Shown piece after piece: positions 24,839-37,500 of a stretch of 64,000 bases of DNA. Position numbers and translations under genes: made by a program. This DNA comes from Cavia porcellus (Eukaryota; Chordata; Mammalia; Rodentia; Caviidae). The stretch covers positions 37,726,785 to 37,790,784 of the forward strand of contig NW_026947502.1 in the NCBI RefSeq assembly GCF_034190915.1, given 5' to 3'. Under the pieces are notes generated by a model that was not told where the DNA came from, did no database searches, and saw nothing but the letters and a program-made list of their open reading frames with translations. Numbering within the stretch: position 1 is the first letter of the stretch; each line of letters opens with the position of its first letter.

Positions 24839-25243
24839 TGTTGTGGTTACTTTTCTCTGGTTGCTGAGACAAAATACCTGACTCCCAAAATTAGGGAAGG
24901 AAGGGTTTGTTTAGCTTACAGTTTGGGGGGGTTTCAGTCCGTAATCAGCTGACTCCAAGGCAGTGTGATGTGGCTAAGGGGCAGCTATTTGTGGCAGCCA
25001 CAAGACAGTTTTGATCTGCTTCTGTTGAACAAGGTAAAGAAAGTGGGGGGAGCACACCTCCTTCCCTCTCTTATATCCTGTGCCTGCTCCCCACCCCTGG
25101 GCAGGTGCAGCACTCACACCATCAATCTCAGCACTAGACAGTGAACCGATCACAAACACTAGACTCAACTGCCCTAGAAGGGGCCACCTCTCATGACTGC
25201 ATGAGACTTTAGGGGAGGGGACATTTAGATAAAACACACCACC
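24839..25243 (-). mobile_element. MaLR-type LTR, antisense
   Basis: On the minus strand it begins TGGTGTGTTTTATCTAAATG, includes AAACCCTTCCTTCCC, and ends CAGGTATTTTGTCTCAGCAA with AAGTAACCACAACA. This is the MaLR end pattern. It lies head to head with the plus-strand LTR that follows. Confidence 0.75.
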
Positions 25244-25389
25244 AGTCAAGCTTCATTGTAAAATGACTTGAATTAGTTTTTATAGTACTTGTCAATTACT
25301 AGCATGATATTGGGTATTATAAGATTTCGCAAGAAGTATTAGGATGGTCCTATGCCTGTATGACAGTTGGTTAGTTCAATCGTGGGATA

Positions 25390-25778
25390 CACTGTGTCAA
25401 TTTGAAAAGTTTAGAAGTTCAACTCCAGGATTCAGTAGGGGCCAAGGTCCTTAGTTAAATACCCTGAGCCTGTGCAAAAGGAAGGCAAGGAGATTTTGTG
25501 ATTGCTACACTGGCTGGGGGGGGGGGCGGTGTGTGTGCTGGTAGCCTGCTTACAATACAGGGAGAAGAAGAAATTTGCTCTTTCCTCCTTTTGCACTTGT
25601 TGCTTTTGCTGTCTTTTGCCACCTTGTGACGCTGTCCCTGCACCATGCCACCTTGCCTTGGAGCCAGCTTGCTTATGGACTGAAACCTCTGCAAGCTTCC
25701 AGATAAACAAACCTTTCCTTCCTTAATTTAGGGTGTTGGATATTTTGTTCTGGCAACAAGAGAAAAGAAACTAAGACA
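25390..25778 (+). mobile_element. MaLR-type LTR, sense
   Basis: The 3' half is clear: GACTGAAACCTCTGCAAGCT, ATAAACAAACCTTTCCTTCC and GATATTTTGTTCTGGCAACA, ending AGAAACTAAGACA. The 5' border is approximate. A G-run at 25516-25526 interrupts the middle. Confidence 0.75.
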
Positions 25779-26621
25779 GCTATCAATGAAACATAATCAT
25801 ATGTGATTCTTTGTAAAAAATATGCTTCATATGATAAACTCTTTAACTAGAGAAGAGAGTGACCATGTGGTTGAGATAGAGAAGTGTGAACTGAGTTGTC
25901 CTGTGAAATCTTGAAGGTTTAATTATCTACATAGTTGCTTTTGAAAGCATTGTGTGAGGCTGTGATTCCTGAATATTTGTAAATCGGTAGTGTTCCTAAG
26001 ACATTCTCATAACCCGAGTACCCTTACATAATCCTTCTGGATTGTTGAGACCCATTTGGAGAGTACATCACAAAGGATAAATTATAAGACCAGATACAGA
26101 CTAGAGAATGGGCACACCACACTGGAACAGCAGGAGGTTGGGTAGAGATAGGGGAATCCTGTGTAGTTACCTGTAGCTGTCATAGGCAGATAAAGACCTC
26201 TCTGGCTGTTTGGCTTGTTGGAAGTACCACTTAGTTTTAATAGTGCTCTACTGATCATGAAGGGCAGTCAGTTCTCTGTCTCATAATTTACTAACCTAAG
26301 CAAACAGCAAAGAAAAAGCCTTTTAAAATCTTGTATAAATAAAAGATGAGTAGTTATATTGAAAAGATATGTTTGCACTCATTTAAAATGCAGTAGTATT
26401 AGTAATTTACTTTGGACCTTTCTTTACTTTATTACAAGGAGATCTTAAGTGAATTTTTAAAATGTTTAATGAATTACTGTTAATTAAAAATTACTAAAGA
26501 AGATTGCCAATATTTAAGTCTTCCAAAGTATTTGTATGGTTAACTCTATTGTATGTAGGAATGCATGCATGCATATGTACACGTGCACACATACACACAA
26601 GCACACATACACATTCCTTTG

Positions 26622-26960
26622 TGTCATGGTTTATGTATGTGTCCCCCAGACCTCATGAGTTTAAATTGTGCATTTGTTATTCGTTCATTGTCTGTGCTTG
26701 GATTGATGGTGTCAGTGCTCCACCCACATAGGGGTGGAGCCAAGATGTGATGTATTGTCAGGAAGAAGGTGTGTCTTGCTCTTTGCTGGTTCCTGTTTGC
26801 TGTTTGCAGCCACCATGAACTGTGGCCCAGCCATGCCCGCCTGCCTTGGAGCCAACTGAGTATGGACTCAAACCTCCAAAAACTGTAAAAAATAAACCTT
26901 TCCTTTCCCAACTTGGGCTTCAGGTATTTTGTCTCAGCAACAAATAAAAAGTAACTAAGA
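26622..26960 (+). mobile_element. MaLR-type LTR, sense, near complete
   Basis: It starts TGTCATGGTTTATGTATGTG with TCCCCC following, contains GGTGGAGCC and CCATGAACTGTGGCCC, then ACTCAAACCTCCAAAAACTG, AATAAACCTTTCC (polyadenylation signal), CAGGTATTTTGTCTCAGCAA and AGTAACTAAGA. The 126-codon open frame on the opposite strand is incidental. Confidence 0.85.
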
Positions 26961-27689
26961 AACTTTGTTTCTATTATTTTTGAATAATGACCTTCTGTTT
27001 TCATAAAAATAATTCATTCCTAAGATTGGAAATTCAAGTTGTACAGAAAAGCACAAAACAGAAACAGAAAGTTACAGAAAAATTCACTGAACAGAAATAA
27101 TATTATGAACATTAACCAAACCTAATTCTAGCAATCACTTCATGAATCTAGTATTCCCTTCATGAATATATATCTAAATCTCAACCTATGTGCCATATGT
27201 GTGACCTAAGTGGGGTAAAGAAATGATTTTATTGAAATGGATGAAAGAAGGAGATAAACTGAAGAAAATGCTATAATACAGAGTATTATTTCTTTAATAA
27301 AAAGATATTAGGCCCAATAATATTCTTCTAATGCAGGGACACATACTCAAATATCTCTGAAAGGAATGATGATTCATGAAGGATGAAATATATGTTAAAT
27401 CATTCATATTATTTGCAAAATAAAAATTTTCCTGGCTACATTGTCTGTGTCAACACTAAGGAGGTTAAACAAAGTGAGCAAATAAAATATTTCCATAGTC
27501 AATGAGCCATATAAAGACTGTTGTTCTCCGAGAACTACCTTTGCAAACTTTAAAAGAAGATTATAAAAAATTTAAGAAGTTGCAGTCATCTTATTAGGAG
27601 ATATACTTTGCTTTTGATATTTATTTTTCTATTATGAAAGAAAACTATTTGTACTCTTAAATTTTATAACATTTATTTTGTCCATTTTA
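26961..27689. other. AT-rich intergenic DNA, nothing recognised
   Basis: About 0.7 kb between a MaLR LTR and the 5' end of a degraded L1. No coding or RNA feature seen. Confidence 0.35.
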
Positions 27690-28740
27690 AAATTAGTTTC
27701 TGATTGGCCTGGGGCCACAGCAACTGTCAGGAAGAGAATGCTAGATGGGCTCCTGCTTCCTCCATTATGGGACTCGGGGACAGGAGACCAGTAGAAAAGC
27801 CACCGATGCCTGGAGCACACACGATAGAGGGACTAGTGGTGCAGAAAAGTCCAAAGCTGCAGGAGCAGTAGGAGCCTGCAGTGGTAAGTGAAGTGAACCA
27901 ACTTTGTGCTTGCAGACAAAGACACGGAGAATAGAAGTGGGTGCGTGGGTGGGTAGAACCACCTTCCTTTATTTTCCTTTTCCTTTCATTTTCTTTTCCT
28001 TATTTTTTCTCTTTTTCTTTTCTCTCCTTTCCTTTTGCTTTTTAAGTGGCTGGGAGAGCTCCAGCTACAGAAAACTAATCCCATCCCCCAACCCAGAGAC
28101 AAAGATCAGACCCAAACCCAGCACAAAGCCACCTGCAATCTATCACAGAACTGTAGACACTAGGGAAATCACACTTTTATTGTTCTCTGTCTGATGAGTT
28201 TATGTCTTAGTATTCTGCTGGTTTTGCATGTTTTGTTTTTTATTGTTCTGCTGCTGTTATTTTTTGTTTGTGTTTTTTTCCTTTTCCCTGTTTTGTTTTG
28301 CCCTAGTTTGTTGTTCTCTCTGTGTATTTGCTTTTTTTTCATGTGTTGGGTTATTTTTGTTTCCTGTTTTTTGCTTTTCCTTCTCTTTTTTATTTTAACC
28401 TTCTTTTCCCTTTCACTGATAGTATAGATTTCTAAACTTTCCCTTTGTCCTCCATTTGTCCTCTTCCCTCTCTTTCATTGACTATATCACTTGATTTTAT
28501 GAGACTTTCATGGGGGTAAACATTGTCTCTTCCCTCTCTGGTTCACTTCAATATTCCAGTCGGCTCCAACCCCTCACTCTTGTATCCTACGATTACCCAA
28601 AACTTGGTCATCCTATAGCCATCGAATTTGCCCCTATTATATTTATAAAAAATAATCTCTAAGGTACAAAAAGAAATGACACTCAAAATGAAAGAAATTA
28701 AAGCAGACACATTAAAAAATTAGATCATCTTAGGAAAAAG

Positions 28741-28989
28741 ATGAAAACTATGAATGTCCAACATAGACAAGACAAGAAATCAGTGAAACAAATCCAAACA
28801 GAAATCCAGGAGGTTAAACACTCCATTGAAAGGATAAGCAACAAACTGAATGAAGACCAGGGTAGACTATCAGACCTAGAAGACAGGAATGTGACTAGCA
28901 ACCAGGAAAAGAAAAATACCTTAAAAATAGCAAGGGCAATGAAAACTAAATACAACAGTTACAAGATGAATCAAGGAAGAGCAACATAA
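28741..28989 (+). pseudogene. LINE-1 ORF1 remnant (coiled-coil part)
   Basis: An 82-codon open piece with heptad-like spacing of hydrophobic residues (VKQIQTEIQEVKHSIERISN, then KLNEDQGRLSDLEDRN). The LSDLEDRN motif at the end of the coiled coil is typical of L1 ORF1p, an RNA-binding chaperone of L1 ribonucleoprotein. The frame stops at 28987-28989, well short of the roughly 340 residues of an intact ORF1p. The downstream DNA continues the family in broken frames. Confidence 0.75.
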
Positions 28990-29593
28990 GATTTATTGGA
29001 GTCAGTAAAAAAAAAAAGCTGGATCCAGCAAAAAGTCATTAAAAACCTTTTCACAGAAATAATGGCTAAAAATGTCCCAGGCACGTGTAAAGGATTTGAC
29101 ATATAAATAAATGAAGCAAATAGAATTCTACCTAGCCAAGATCAAAATAAATCTATAACAAGACATATAATAATCAAGATTCCAGAAATTCAACAGAAAA
29201 ACTAGATATTAAAAGCAGCTAGAGAAAAGAAACAAAACACTTATAAAAGAAAGCCCTTCAGAATCACAACAGATTTCTCAACACAAATCTTCAAATTAAG
29301 GAGAGCCTAAAAACCCTCAAGCCCTAAAACCAAACAGTCTTCAGCCCAAATTGATGTACTGTGGAAAATTATTTTTCAAAATGGATGGAGAAATAAAATT
29401 CTTCCATGACAAATAACAACTGAAGATATTTATGACCACCAAACCAGCTGTACAGAATGCTCTGAAGGATATATTAGAAAGAGATAACAAGGACCACAAG
29501 TACATGAACACCAATAGAAAGAAACCATCAAGTAGGACAAGCAGTTAAACAGAGGACAAAGACAGGGAATTAACAACTGGATAATAACATGAA

Positions 29594-30706
29594 AAAGACA
29601 AGCTAATACATATCAGTTATAACCATCAATGTAAATGGTCTTAACTCACCAATCAATAAAACCAGACTGGCAGAATGGATCAAGAAACAAGATGCAACAA
29701 TATATTGCATTCAAGAAATACATTTAACCCAAGAGGAATTTCATAGACTAAAAGTCAAAGGATGGAAAACAATTCTCCATCAGGAACTTGGAAAAAGGCA
29801 AAAGTTTCGCCTATTTGCAGATGGTGTAAACTTTAAGCCAAAACTGATCAAAAGAAACAGAGGCCATTACATACTTGTTATGGGAAATCTCCAAAAAGAA
29901 GTGATAACAGTCATAAATATTTACACACCAAACACCAGTGCATATAACTACATAAAACAAATATTAGTAGACATGAAAAACCAAATAAGCACTAGCACAA
30001 CTGTAGTGGAGGACCTTAACACTACACTCTCACAAATAGATAGATCAATTGGACAAAAAATCAATAAGGAAATATCATAATTAAACCAAGCCTGTGAACA
30101 CATGGACTTGGTAGATGTCTACAGAGAGTTCCACCCCAGAACATCAGAATACATATTTTCCCAGCTACGCATGGATGTTCTCCAAAATAGACCACATACT
30201 AGCCCACAAAAAATATTTAAGTAAATGCAGAAAAATTGAAAGCATCCCTTGTACTCTCTGACCATAGCAGAATGAAACTGGGAATCAATGACAAAAGAAA
30301 TCACAAAACTATACAAACACATGGAAATTAAACAAGATACTCCTGAACAACTAATAGCTTGCAGAAGAAACAAACACAAAATTACAAAGTGTATGAGATT
30401 AAACAACAATGCCATTATAAATATCAAAACTTATGGTACCAAATGAAATCAGTCCTAAGAGGGACATTTATAGCAATAAAGTCTCACATCAGGAAAACAG
30501 AGTGAGCTCAAATGAATAACCTTATGTCAAGCCTCAAACTTCTAGAAAAAGAAGAACAAATCAAACTCAGAGCTCATACAAGACAGGAAAGTATAAAGAT
30601 AAGAAGAGAATTTAATGCAACTGAGACTAAGAAAACAATATAAAGAATCAATGAACAGAAAAGTTGGTTCTTTGAAAGAATTAATAAAATTGACAATCCA
30701 TTAGCC
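29594..30706 (+). pseudogene. LINE-1 ORF2 endonuclease-region remnant
   Basis: The DNA follows L1 ORF2. ACCATCAATGTAAATGGTCT (near 29622) encodes the endonuclease start, TINVNGL. CAGAATGGATCAAGAAACAA and CAAGAAATACATTTAACCCA (QEIHLT) follow, with GTCATAAATATTTACACACC (VINIYTPN) near 29909. Stops and frameshifts interrupt it throughout; the longest intact piece is about 66 codons (29880-30080). The reverse-transcriptase core is absent because the copy ends at 31594. Confidence 0.8.
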
Positions 30707-31340
30707 TTTTGGGGCACAGTTATAATGTAGAAACACATTCATGAGATGGTACACTTATAGATATTTCATGATCAATTAGAGGTCTCTGCCAAGTTGCTGT
30801 TCTGCCGTTTCTGCTGAATTCAATTGACCCTGACAGTGTCTACAGTCCAGCTGCAGATGGGCACTAAGTCAGAGTAATTGTCTATACCTTAATGCTCCCT
30901 AGGCTGATTTGTGTCCATTTAATAAAGGCCCTCTCTCCTGAACACTTCTATGTTATGGTAACTTAACATATGTTAACTTAACTATGTTATGGTAAGTTAT
31001 AGAACTGTGCTCATTTTGTAAGAGTCCCCTCCCCTGGTTCCTGGAGTGTTTCTATAGTTTCAAGACTAGCCTGTCTGTCAACATATAATTCAATGTATGT
31101 GACCAATCATGTAATGTTTGGTCACTTGCTTTGTATCTCCCACTTCTAATTCTTTATAGACTAAGCCCTTTCTTGATTCATGGCAGTTGCTTTGTAGGTA
31201 TTATCCTTGCAACAGTCCACTGGCATGAAATCTAACAGTCCACTGTTGTAAAGATTAAATGCTTCCTTCTTATCTCCTCTGTGCAAAAGTCTTCCTTTTG
31301 GTTTGGTTCAATTTGGCTTGGCTTGGGAAATGTCCCACAA
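30707..31340 (+). mobile_element. Solo-LTR-like insertion in the LINE-1
   Basis: A 634-base block interrupts L1 ORF2. L1 text runs up to CCATTAGCC (ending 30706) and resumes at TAAGCCAACCTCATCAAA (31341). The flanks TTAGCC and TAAGCC look like a near-identical 6-bp target duplication. The ends are imperfect inverted repeats: TTTTGGGGCA on the left, and the reverse complement of the right end is TTGTGGGACA, 8 of 10 matching. Inside are AATAAA near 30921 and ATTAAA near 31255. This suits a retroviral-type solo LTR (TG...CA ends), family unknown. Strand is guessed from the signal hexamers. Confidence 0.6.
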
Positions 31341-31594
31341 TAAGCCAACCTCATCAAAAAAAGGAAAGAAAAAAACAGAAATTCAAGCAATTAGGAATGA
31401 AAGGGGGAAATCAAAACAGATCCTTCAGAAACCCAGAATATCATCAGAACCTACTAGGAGAACCTATATTCTAATAAAATGGAAGGCATAGACAAAATGG
31501 ACAGATTCTTAGACACAATCCAATTGCCAAAACTAAATTAAGAAGATATAAAAATTCTAAATAACCTGATATCAGGTGTCAGACTAGAAGTGTC

Positions 31595-32207
31595 ATGGGG
31601 GTGGAATCACAACAAGATTGCTTCAGATGCTGAGCATGGAACTCCAGGACTTAATGTTTGCCCTGTTGGATTTTGGACTTGCTTTTGTCCCAATCACTTA
31701 TACCCTCCTGTTTGTAACTTTTGGAGTGGTAATGTTTATCTTGTGCCTTTGCATGTTGGAAGTGTTTAGCTCTGTTTTCACTCATACAGAGGTATACAGC
31801 TGCGTTTGCCTTCCATCTTGGAGGAGACTTGGGACTTGGACTTTTCAGCAATGCTGAAACTGTTAGGACTGTGACAACTCTTGGAGATGGGGGTGCAGGG
31901 GTGGAACTTCATAGTTTATGTCAGTGGCCCCCCATCAAAGATGTGGCTGAATCTAGCATTTGTGATTGGTTTGTTGTTTAATGCTCAGATTGGTGGTGTT
32001 AGTGTTACATTCACCTAGGGATGGAGCCAGTTTACAGTGTAACAGCGAGAAGAAGGTGTGTCTCTCTCTTTTGCTATTTACCCTTGCTATTTTTGGCCAG
32101 CCTTGAACCCCTGCCCCTCAGCTATGCCACCCTGCCTTGAAGCAAACTGATCAGGGATTGAAACCTCCAACCTGTAAGAAATAAACCTTTCCTTCCTACA
32201 TTTTCAC
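31595..32207 (+). mobile_element. MaLR internal 3' part plus LTR
   Basis: 31595-31910 resembles the 3' end of a MaLR internal region: TTGGAGGAGACTTGGGACTT, then GGACTTTTCAGCAATGCTGA and GGTGCAGGGGTGGAACTTCA. From about 31915 the LTR begins (GTTTATGTCAGTGGCCCCCC) and reaches AAACCTCCAACCTGTAAGAA with ATAAACCTTTCC. The final GTAACTAAGACA end is missing, so the 3' end is truncated. Confidence 0.7.
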
Positions 32208-34409
32208 GACGAATAGCCCTTCCCCTTTGTCAACAATTCCATTTAAAATTGTGTCTACTTTATTTCTTGGAGTGTCTAATTTACATAATAGGAAATGGTG
32301 AATTTCCAAGTCCTTACCCCTTTTTCTGTGTTAATTGTGTTGTCTTATGAGGTCGCCTTTAGCTCCTGATCCTATGGTTTAATTATCTTATTACGTTCTA
32401 TCTGGAGTACTTAGAAGGAAGTTCATCTGGTTTCTGCACTGCTGCATACGTTAATACTGTATTTTTCTCTAGGATAACTGTGCAGTTGCCGTGCCGTTTC
32501 TTCCCATTTCACTTGGGCTCAGTGTGAACAGCTCTGCCTGGAGTGCTGCCAAACTCATCTCAGTTCTTTTGCTTACTAATGTGAAAGCTGCTTGTGGTTC
32601 CATTTAGAATGCCAGCTTACTGCCTCAATGTTGTGTTCTATCTACTTTTCAGCAAATGTTTATGAGGAGTCTGGGGCTTATGGTAGCATTTGTTACTGGA
32701 TTTAGCTTTCACTTTTTTGGTTTGGGGATTTTCGTAACAGTCCTGTCTGGGATTCACTCCACTTCGCAGGGGTATGTCCAATCTATGAGGGGCACCCCAG
32801 ACTTCAGATCGGTCCTGTAATTGGGAAGCCTCATTGTCTCTGTTTCCTCCCAAATCAGCCCTGGTTGCTCACTTCCTTATTTCATTCTTTCATTTCTGCT
32901 TAGCACAGTGAAAGGATTAGGGTTCCTGTGGGTTTTAGGCAGTTTTAACGATGAGGTGGAGAGGTTGAGGAAAGGCTATTTTCACTGTGCTTTCAATGTA
33001 ATTGCTTTTACTGGTTCTCTGCCTCAGAGAATCTTTTCTTCTTATTTTCTCTATCTTCAAAGTTTGTAGATTGCTACTTATGGGGGGATAATTCAGTGTA
33101 ATTTGGCTTTTTGCCTTACTCCTCTGTTTTTTCCCCTTTCAGAGCTATTAAAAGTAAGATCCTTGGTACCCCCTCTCCCTCTCCCAGGTCTTGTGTTAGC
33201 TTCGCTGTTTGCCTCCAATTCTGCTCCTCTTGAAGTCACGGTATATATAAAGAGAAATTTTCATGGTTTGAGAACACCTTCTTTTCCTAGCACTGTTTCA
33301 GCAGGTTGGGGAGCACCTTTAGGATCCAGACTAGCCAAGCAGAAACTGTTTCTCTTTCAAATGTATATTGTTATGCTTTTTTCCTTGTTCATTTACTGCT
33401 AATTTATTTTTTCTGGAGTTTGTGTGCTATTTTTATTTCTTTTGTTATCTGTTGGGGAAGAGGCAGCAGCCTGTAGTCTTGCTTCACTCTCACATGTCTG
33501 TATGGGAAGCACCATCTAATTCTTTTCAAATGGTGTTCACAGGGTGAAAATTACTGAAGAAACGATTTGGTCCTTCACACATACTATGTGTGATTCTAAG
33601 TCCTATATATGGCACAGACCTCTGGGAGATAGAATGCAGGATGCCAGGTGCAAATGAAAATGGAGGGGTGATAATTTGAAATTATTTTCCACTTTAAGCT
33701 TGAGAAAAGAATAGGAAGAGATTTGTCATGTATCACGAAGTGTATATTTTCTTCATTTTAATAAAACTTTCCCTCCCACCCCTCATCCTCCCTTCCCTGT
33801 GGCAAAGAGTGAACAAATAAACAAAAACACTACTGTTGTTTTTTAATGGGCAAATGTGGCCTGCAATCTTGATCCTATTCTTTTTTATCCTAAGCTTTGT
33901 GCTTCTTTTCCACGTCACAGCCTCCTATGCAAATACACAGAAAACAGGGTATATTCAAGCATTTTTTATTCCTCATGTATCTCACATTAAGTGGGAACAT
34001 TTATATTACCAGCTTGCAAACAAAAATGTGTAATTTTAAAACTTCTTTCCCCTGGGAATCTGTGGAAGGAATTATTACGCATTTACCACTTAGAAGGGTG
34101 TTCTCACACTTCATTGATGCCTTCACACCTATGAGGCAGATGCGGACTACAGAACTAAAAACAGGGCCCAAAACTGTGCCTGAAGCATCTGTGTGTGTGG
34201 GAGAGGGTTGGAGTTTGGGTGGGGAAGGGGAAAACTGGGTCAATACCTCCTGCAAGCGAAAATGACAAAGCAGAAAAATATGAAGTTTGTATTTCATAGT
34301 CATCAAGGGGTATGGCCCAGGGCACAGGCAGTTATGGACTTCTGCTCCATGTTACTCTTTGGCCAATGCATCTGATGGCCAGGATGGGTTGTAGGACTAG
34401 AGATTCCCC
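32208..34409. other. Intergenic DNA, nothing firmly recognised
   Basis: About 2.2 kb. Parts of 32.4-33.5 kb have the look of decayed antisense L1 5' sequence, but I could not secure it. No exon or RNA gene seen. Confidence 0.3.
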
Positions 34410-34545
34410 TCACCCCAGCCCTGGGGACTGGACACAAGGCCTCTGCCCTTGTTTTAATTATTTCCCAGGCTGGGCTTGAACTTGGGATCTTTCTGCCTCA
34501 CACTCCCAGAGTGCTAGCATTACAGGCATGCTCCACGATGTCACC
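34410..34545 (-). repeat. B1-ID composite SINE, antisense, degraded
   Basis: On the plus strand an ID-like piece (CCCCAGCCCTGGGGACTGGA) precedes a B1-like piece (CAGGCTGGGCTTGAACTTGG, then TGCTAGCATTACAGGCATGC). In sense orientation this is B1 then ID, the order of the dimeric B1-dID SINE of non-murid rodents. Confidence 0.6.
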
Positions 34546-37500
34546 TTCCATAATGTTCCTTAACCGGAAAATGAGCCAACCTACTGTCAGGATGGTCTGG
34601 GGTACAAAATGAAATAAAATGCCTGCACCCCAATTTGACAATATGTAATGATACCTCAGTTGTCAAACAGCTCCAAGCTTGAACCATGCTATTTGAACAG
34701 CAAAGTTTGAAACAAATTTGCCTGGTGTTTGTAAGTTTGCACAATATTGGAACCAAACACCTGACTTGAAAAAACCTGTACTGCCTGACAGTGAGCCACG
34801 TGCTCCATCATGCCACAGACACAAAGGGGTTGTTACAGTTCAATGAGCCCAAAATAGTCCACATTCTTGCCTACCCTGAGCCAAGTGTACCCACTGTAGA
34901 AAGTAGCTATATTTATTGAAAACCATTGGATGGTTGGAACAGGCAAAAGGCCAAAAACAAGGAAAAGGAGGAAGAAGAGGTACACAAATGCTTGGTGATT
35001 CAGGTTTCCAGTATTTAAAGTTTTGGACACCTCTGACTCCAGCGCCTCCCACTGTCTCTCATTGGTGTCTGTGACCTACTGACTTGGGCACCGAGACTCC
35101 TAAGGTTAAACATGGATAATCATTAGGGTAGTGTTGTGTTCATAGCTCAGTAAGGGGAAGGGAGTGGCTTCCTCAAGTCCCCTGACTTTCTGACTGTACT
35201 AAGGTGATGCTTCAGTCTGAGAGCTGCTCACACCAGACAACATATTGTGCTTGTATTAATGCATTAAAATAATCATCATAGTGCTTTATTTTTGGTGTGA
35301 TTTATTTGGGTTAAATATTGAAACCATAGCTCCAAATAAAGTTATTGACACCAGCAGTAAAGCTAAAAAGAAAATTGAGAACTATGAAAAAGAAAGAAAT
35401 CACTATAAATTTTGTTAGAGTCCTGGAAAATGGAACTTCTAAGTATAATTTTTGGGCCTCAGAACCAATTGTTTGGATTCCATTTCTTACGGGAAAAATC
35501 TGTCCAGTTCTTGAACTTTTTGGTGTTTCCATGAATTTGGAAGGAGTTCAATAACTGAGTTGTCATTGAATGAGGAAAGGTTGCTTGAAAGGTCACTTCA
35601 CTGGTTTCCTAGGGCTCAGATACTGTGCTGGTGGGGAAGTGTCTTACAAAGACAAATGCTTGCTTTCGGGGCTTGGATCTGGGTGTGGCATGTTAGCATG
35701 TCTGCAGTTCATCTAGGGTTTGAAGGGACATATGGGATGGAAAAGGCACAGAAATTTCTCTGCTACAGTGGATGTCAAAAATACACTTCTTGCCTAGTGG
35801 GGAAAGGGTGAGTTCACAGTAAGGCTGTAGGCAGATACTTCAGATGGGTATCAGATACTCAAAAGGGCATTGAGAAAGATCCCATTAAAAGGCAGGAGCT
35901 CCACAATAGCTGCTACCCATGGGAGGCAAATTAGAGGTTTCTCTAAGTAGGGATTGAGCCATGAGTTCCTACTGTTCTCCTGTACTCAGGTCCTATTCTA
36001 CAAGACCCACAGAGTCTGGATTATTTAGTGGAACTGCTTAGAGGCATTAGGGTATATGGCAGACCCCAAAGTACAGGCATGGGATGAGCTTAGAACAGAT
36101 TTACACCAAAAAAGAGAACGTTTTTGAAGTGCTTACAGGCAAATTTCTTTCCTTTGCATCCACATTCCTAATCTGTTCTAAGAAATGGCTCTACATAGAG
36201 TCTATTTCTACATGGAGGAAATAATGACTCTACATAGTCTTTCTGGAAATATCCTACTGAGAAATAAGGTAGGTTTTGAAGCTGTAGCCAGTTAGCTAAC
36301 ATGCCACCTTGTACTTGCTTTTCTTCTAGCCATCCTTACTTTCCTTTTCCTTTCATCTTTATTTGCCTGCACTTACACCTAAATGAGTCACTAGCATATA
36401 ATTCAGGTTGTTTTTTTAGAGAGCCCATGTTGGCATAAATGTAAAAAAATGGTCAACTTCATAAAAGTTTGCAATTAAGGTAGGAATATGGGAAAAACTT
36501 CGAGGTGTTCTGCATGGCTTAGTATCCACAATAGATTAGGGGCAGCAGATCTGGGCTCTGGATCCAGCACAAAGAGAGGGCTGATGATGTTTGGAGGGTA
36601 AAGAGTGGTTATAGATTTCTTCCACTAGAAGTCATAGTTCCTGTTCTATGGCAGTTGGCAACAAGTAGATAACTAAAAGATCTCTTCATGAACATGTATA
36701 GTTATATTCTAGAGAATGCAGAAATATGTTGGATAAGTAATATGTTACTCAATTGGGTAACATTTATTCACAATATCAAGCTTGTATAGCAGTAGATGAC
36801 GATAGGAAGTAATCAACCCATCGCTGCAAATGGAATTAGAGAATTAACAATTCTTGTGAAAACTTGTCTAGTCTGTGCTTGGTTTTCTAAGAAAGGTATG
36901 GGTTTCTTGTGGGTATCATTACTTAATTCTTCCTATAGTCTAGGGGAGCAGACATTAAACTCATCCTTATATTCAGATCAGGAATGGGAAGATGAATGAA
37001 TTCAAGTACTTTGTCTGCGGTTACATAGATTAGAATTTAAACCACCTTGAGGCTGTTTTGTTCAAAATCCCAGGTGTTTGTCAAGGCAAACAAGGACAAG
37101 ATGAGGTTCATTACAGATCTTAAACAGTGTCGTTGGCTAGTGACTTTACTTCAGGCAATGAATCAAGACAAAAGGGAAATGATTAAAAGACTGAGGGAAG
37201 GGGAACCACTTTAAAGTTGTGCCAGGTAGGGCAATTTGTGTTTGGATCAGAGACCTATAATTTATGTGGAATCACATACATCTTTTTCAGATATGCATAA
37301 ATTGGAGGAGTGTGTGGAGTGTTGTGTAACTCAATGTATTTATGTGTTCAACACACTGTATAATTGATTCAATTATCCATGTGGGCATTAGTCACTTTTA
37401 ATTTGCAATCTGGCTTCTTTCAGTTAAAATGTTTTTTGGGTTGCTCCAGGAATGCCAACTAATTTAAATAATAATTTAAGTAAAACATAATTAGGAAGGA

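Larger units (their letters stand above)
27690..31594 (+). mobile_element. Degraded LINE-1 with 5' region, split by an LTR insertion
   Basis: The order is as follows. A probable 5' UTR runs from about 27690 to 28700, with a pyrimidine tract at 27961-28047 and a T-rich stretch at 28200-28420. An ORF1 remnant begins at 28741, followed by the ORF1/inter-ORF block (AAAGCAGCTAGAGAAAAGAA at about 29213). The ORF2 endonuclease region runs from about 29594 to 30706, and after the LTR insertion resumes at 31347-31594. It then stops at a MaLR element. Many stops and frame breaks show it is dead. The 5' border is my estimate. Confidence 0.75.

Noticed and set aside
26624..27004. 126-codon minus-strand open frame
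   Set aside because: It runs antisense through a MaLR LTR; coincidental.
28725..28955. 76-codon minus-strand hydrophobic frame
   Set aside because: It is the reverse of the L1 ORF1 coiled-coil remnant; the sense frame explains the DNA.
33897..34265. 122-codon plus-strand open frame
   Set aside because: No homology recognised, no splice signals in agreement, composition like the surrounding non-coding DNA.
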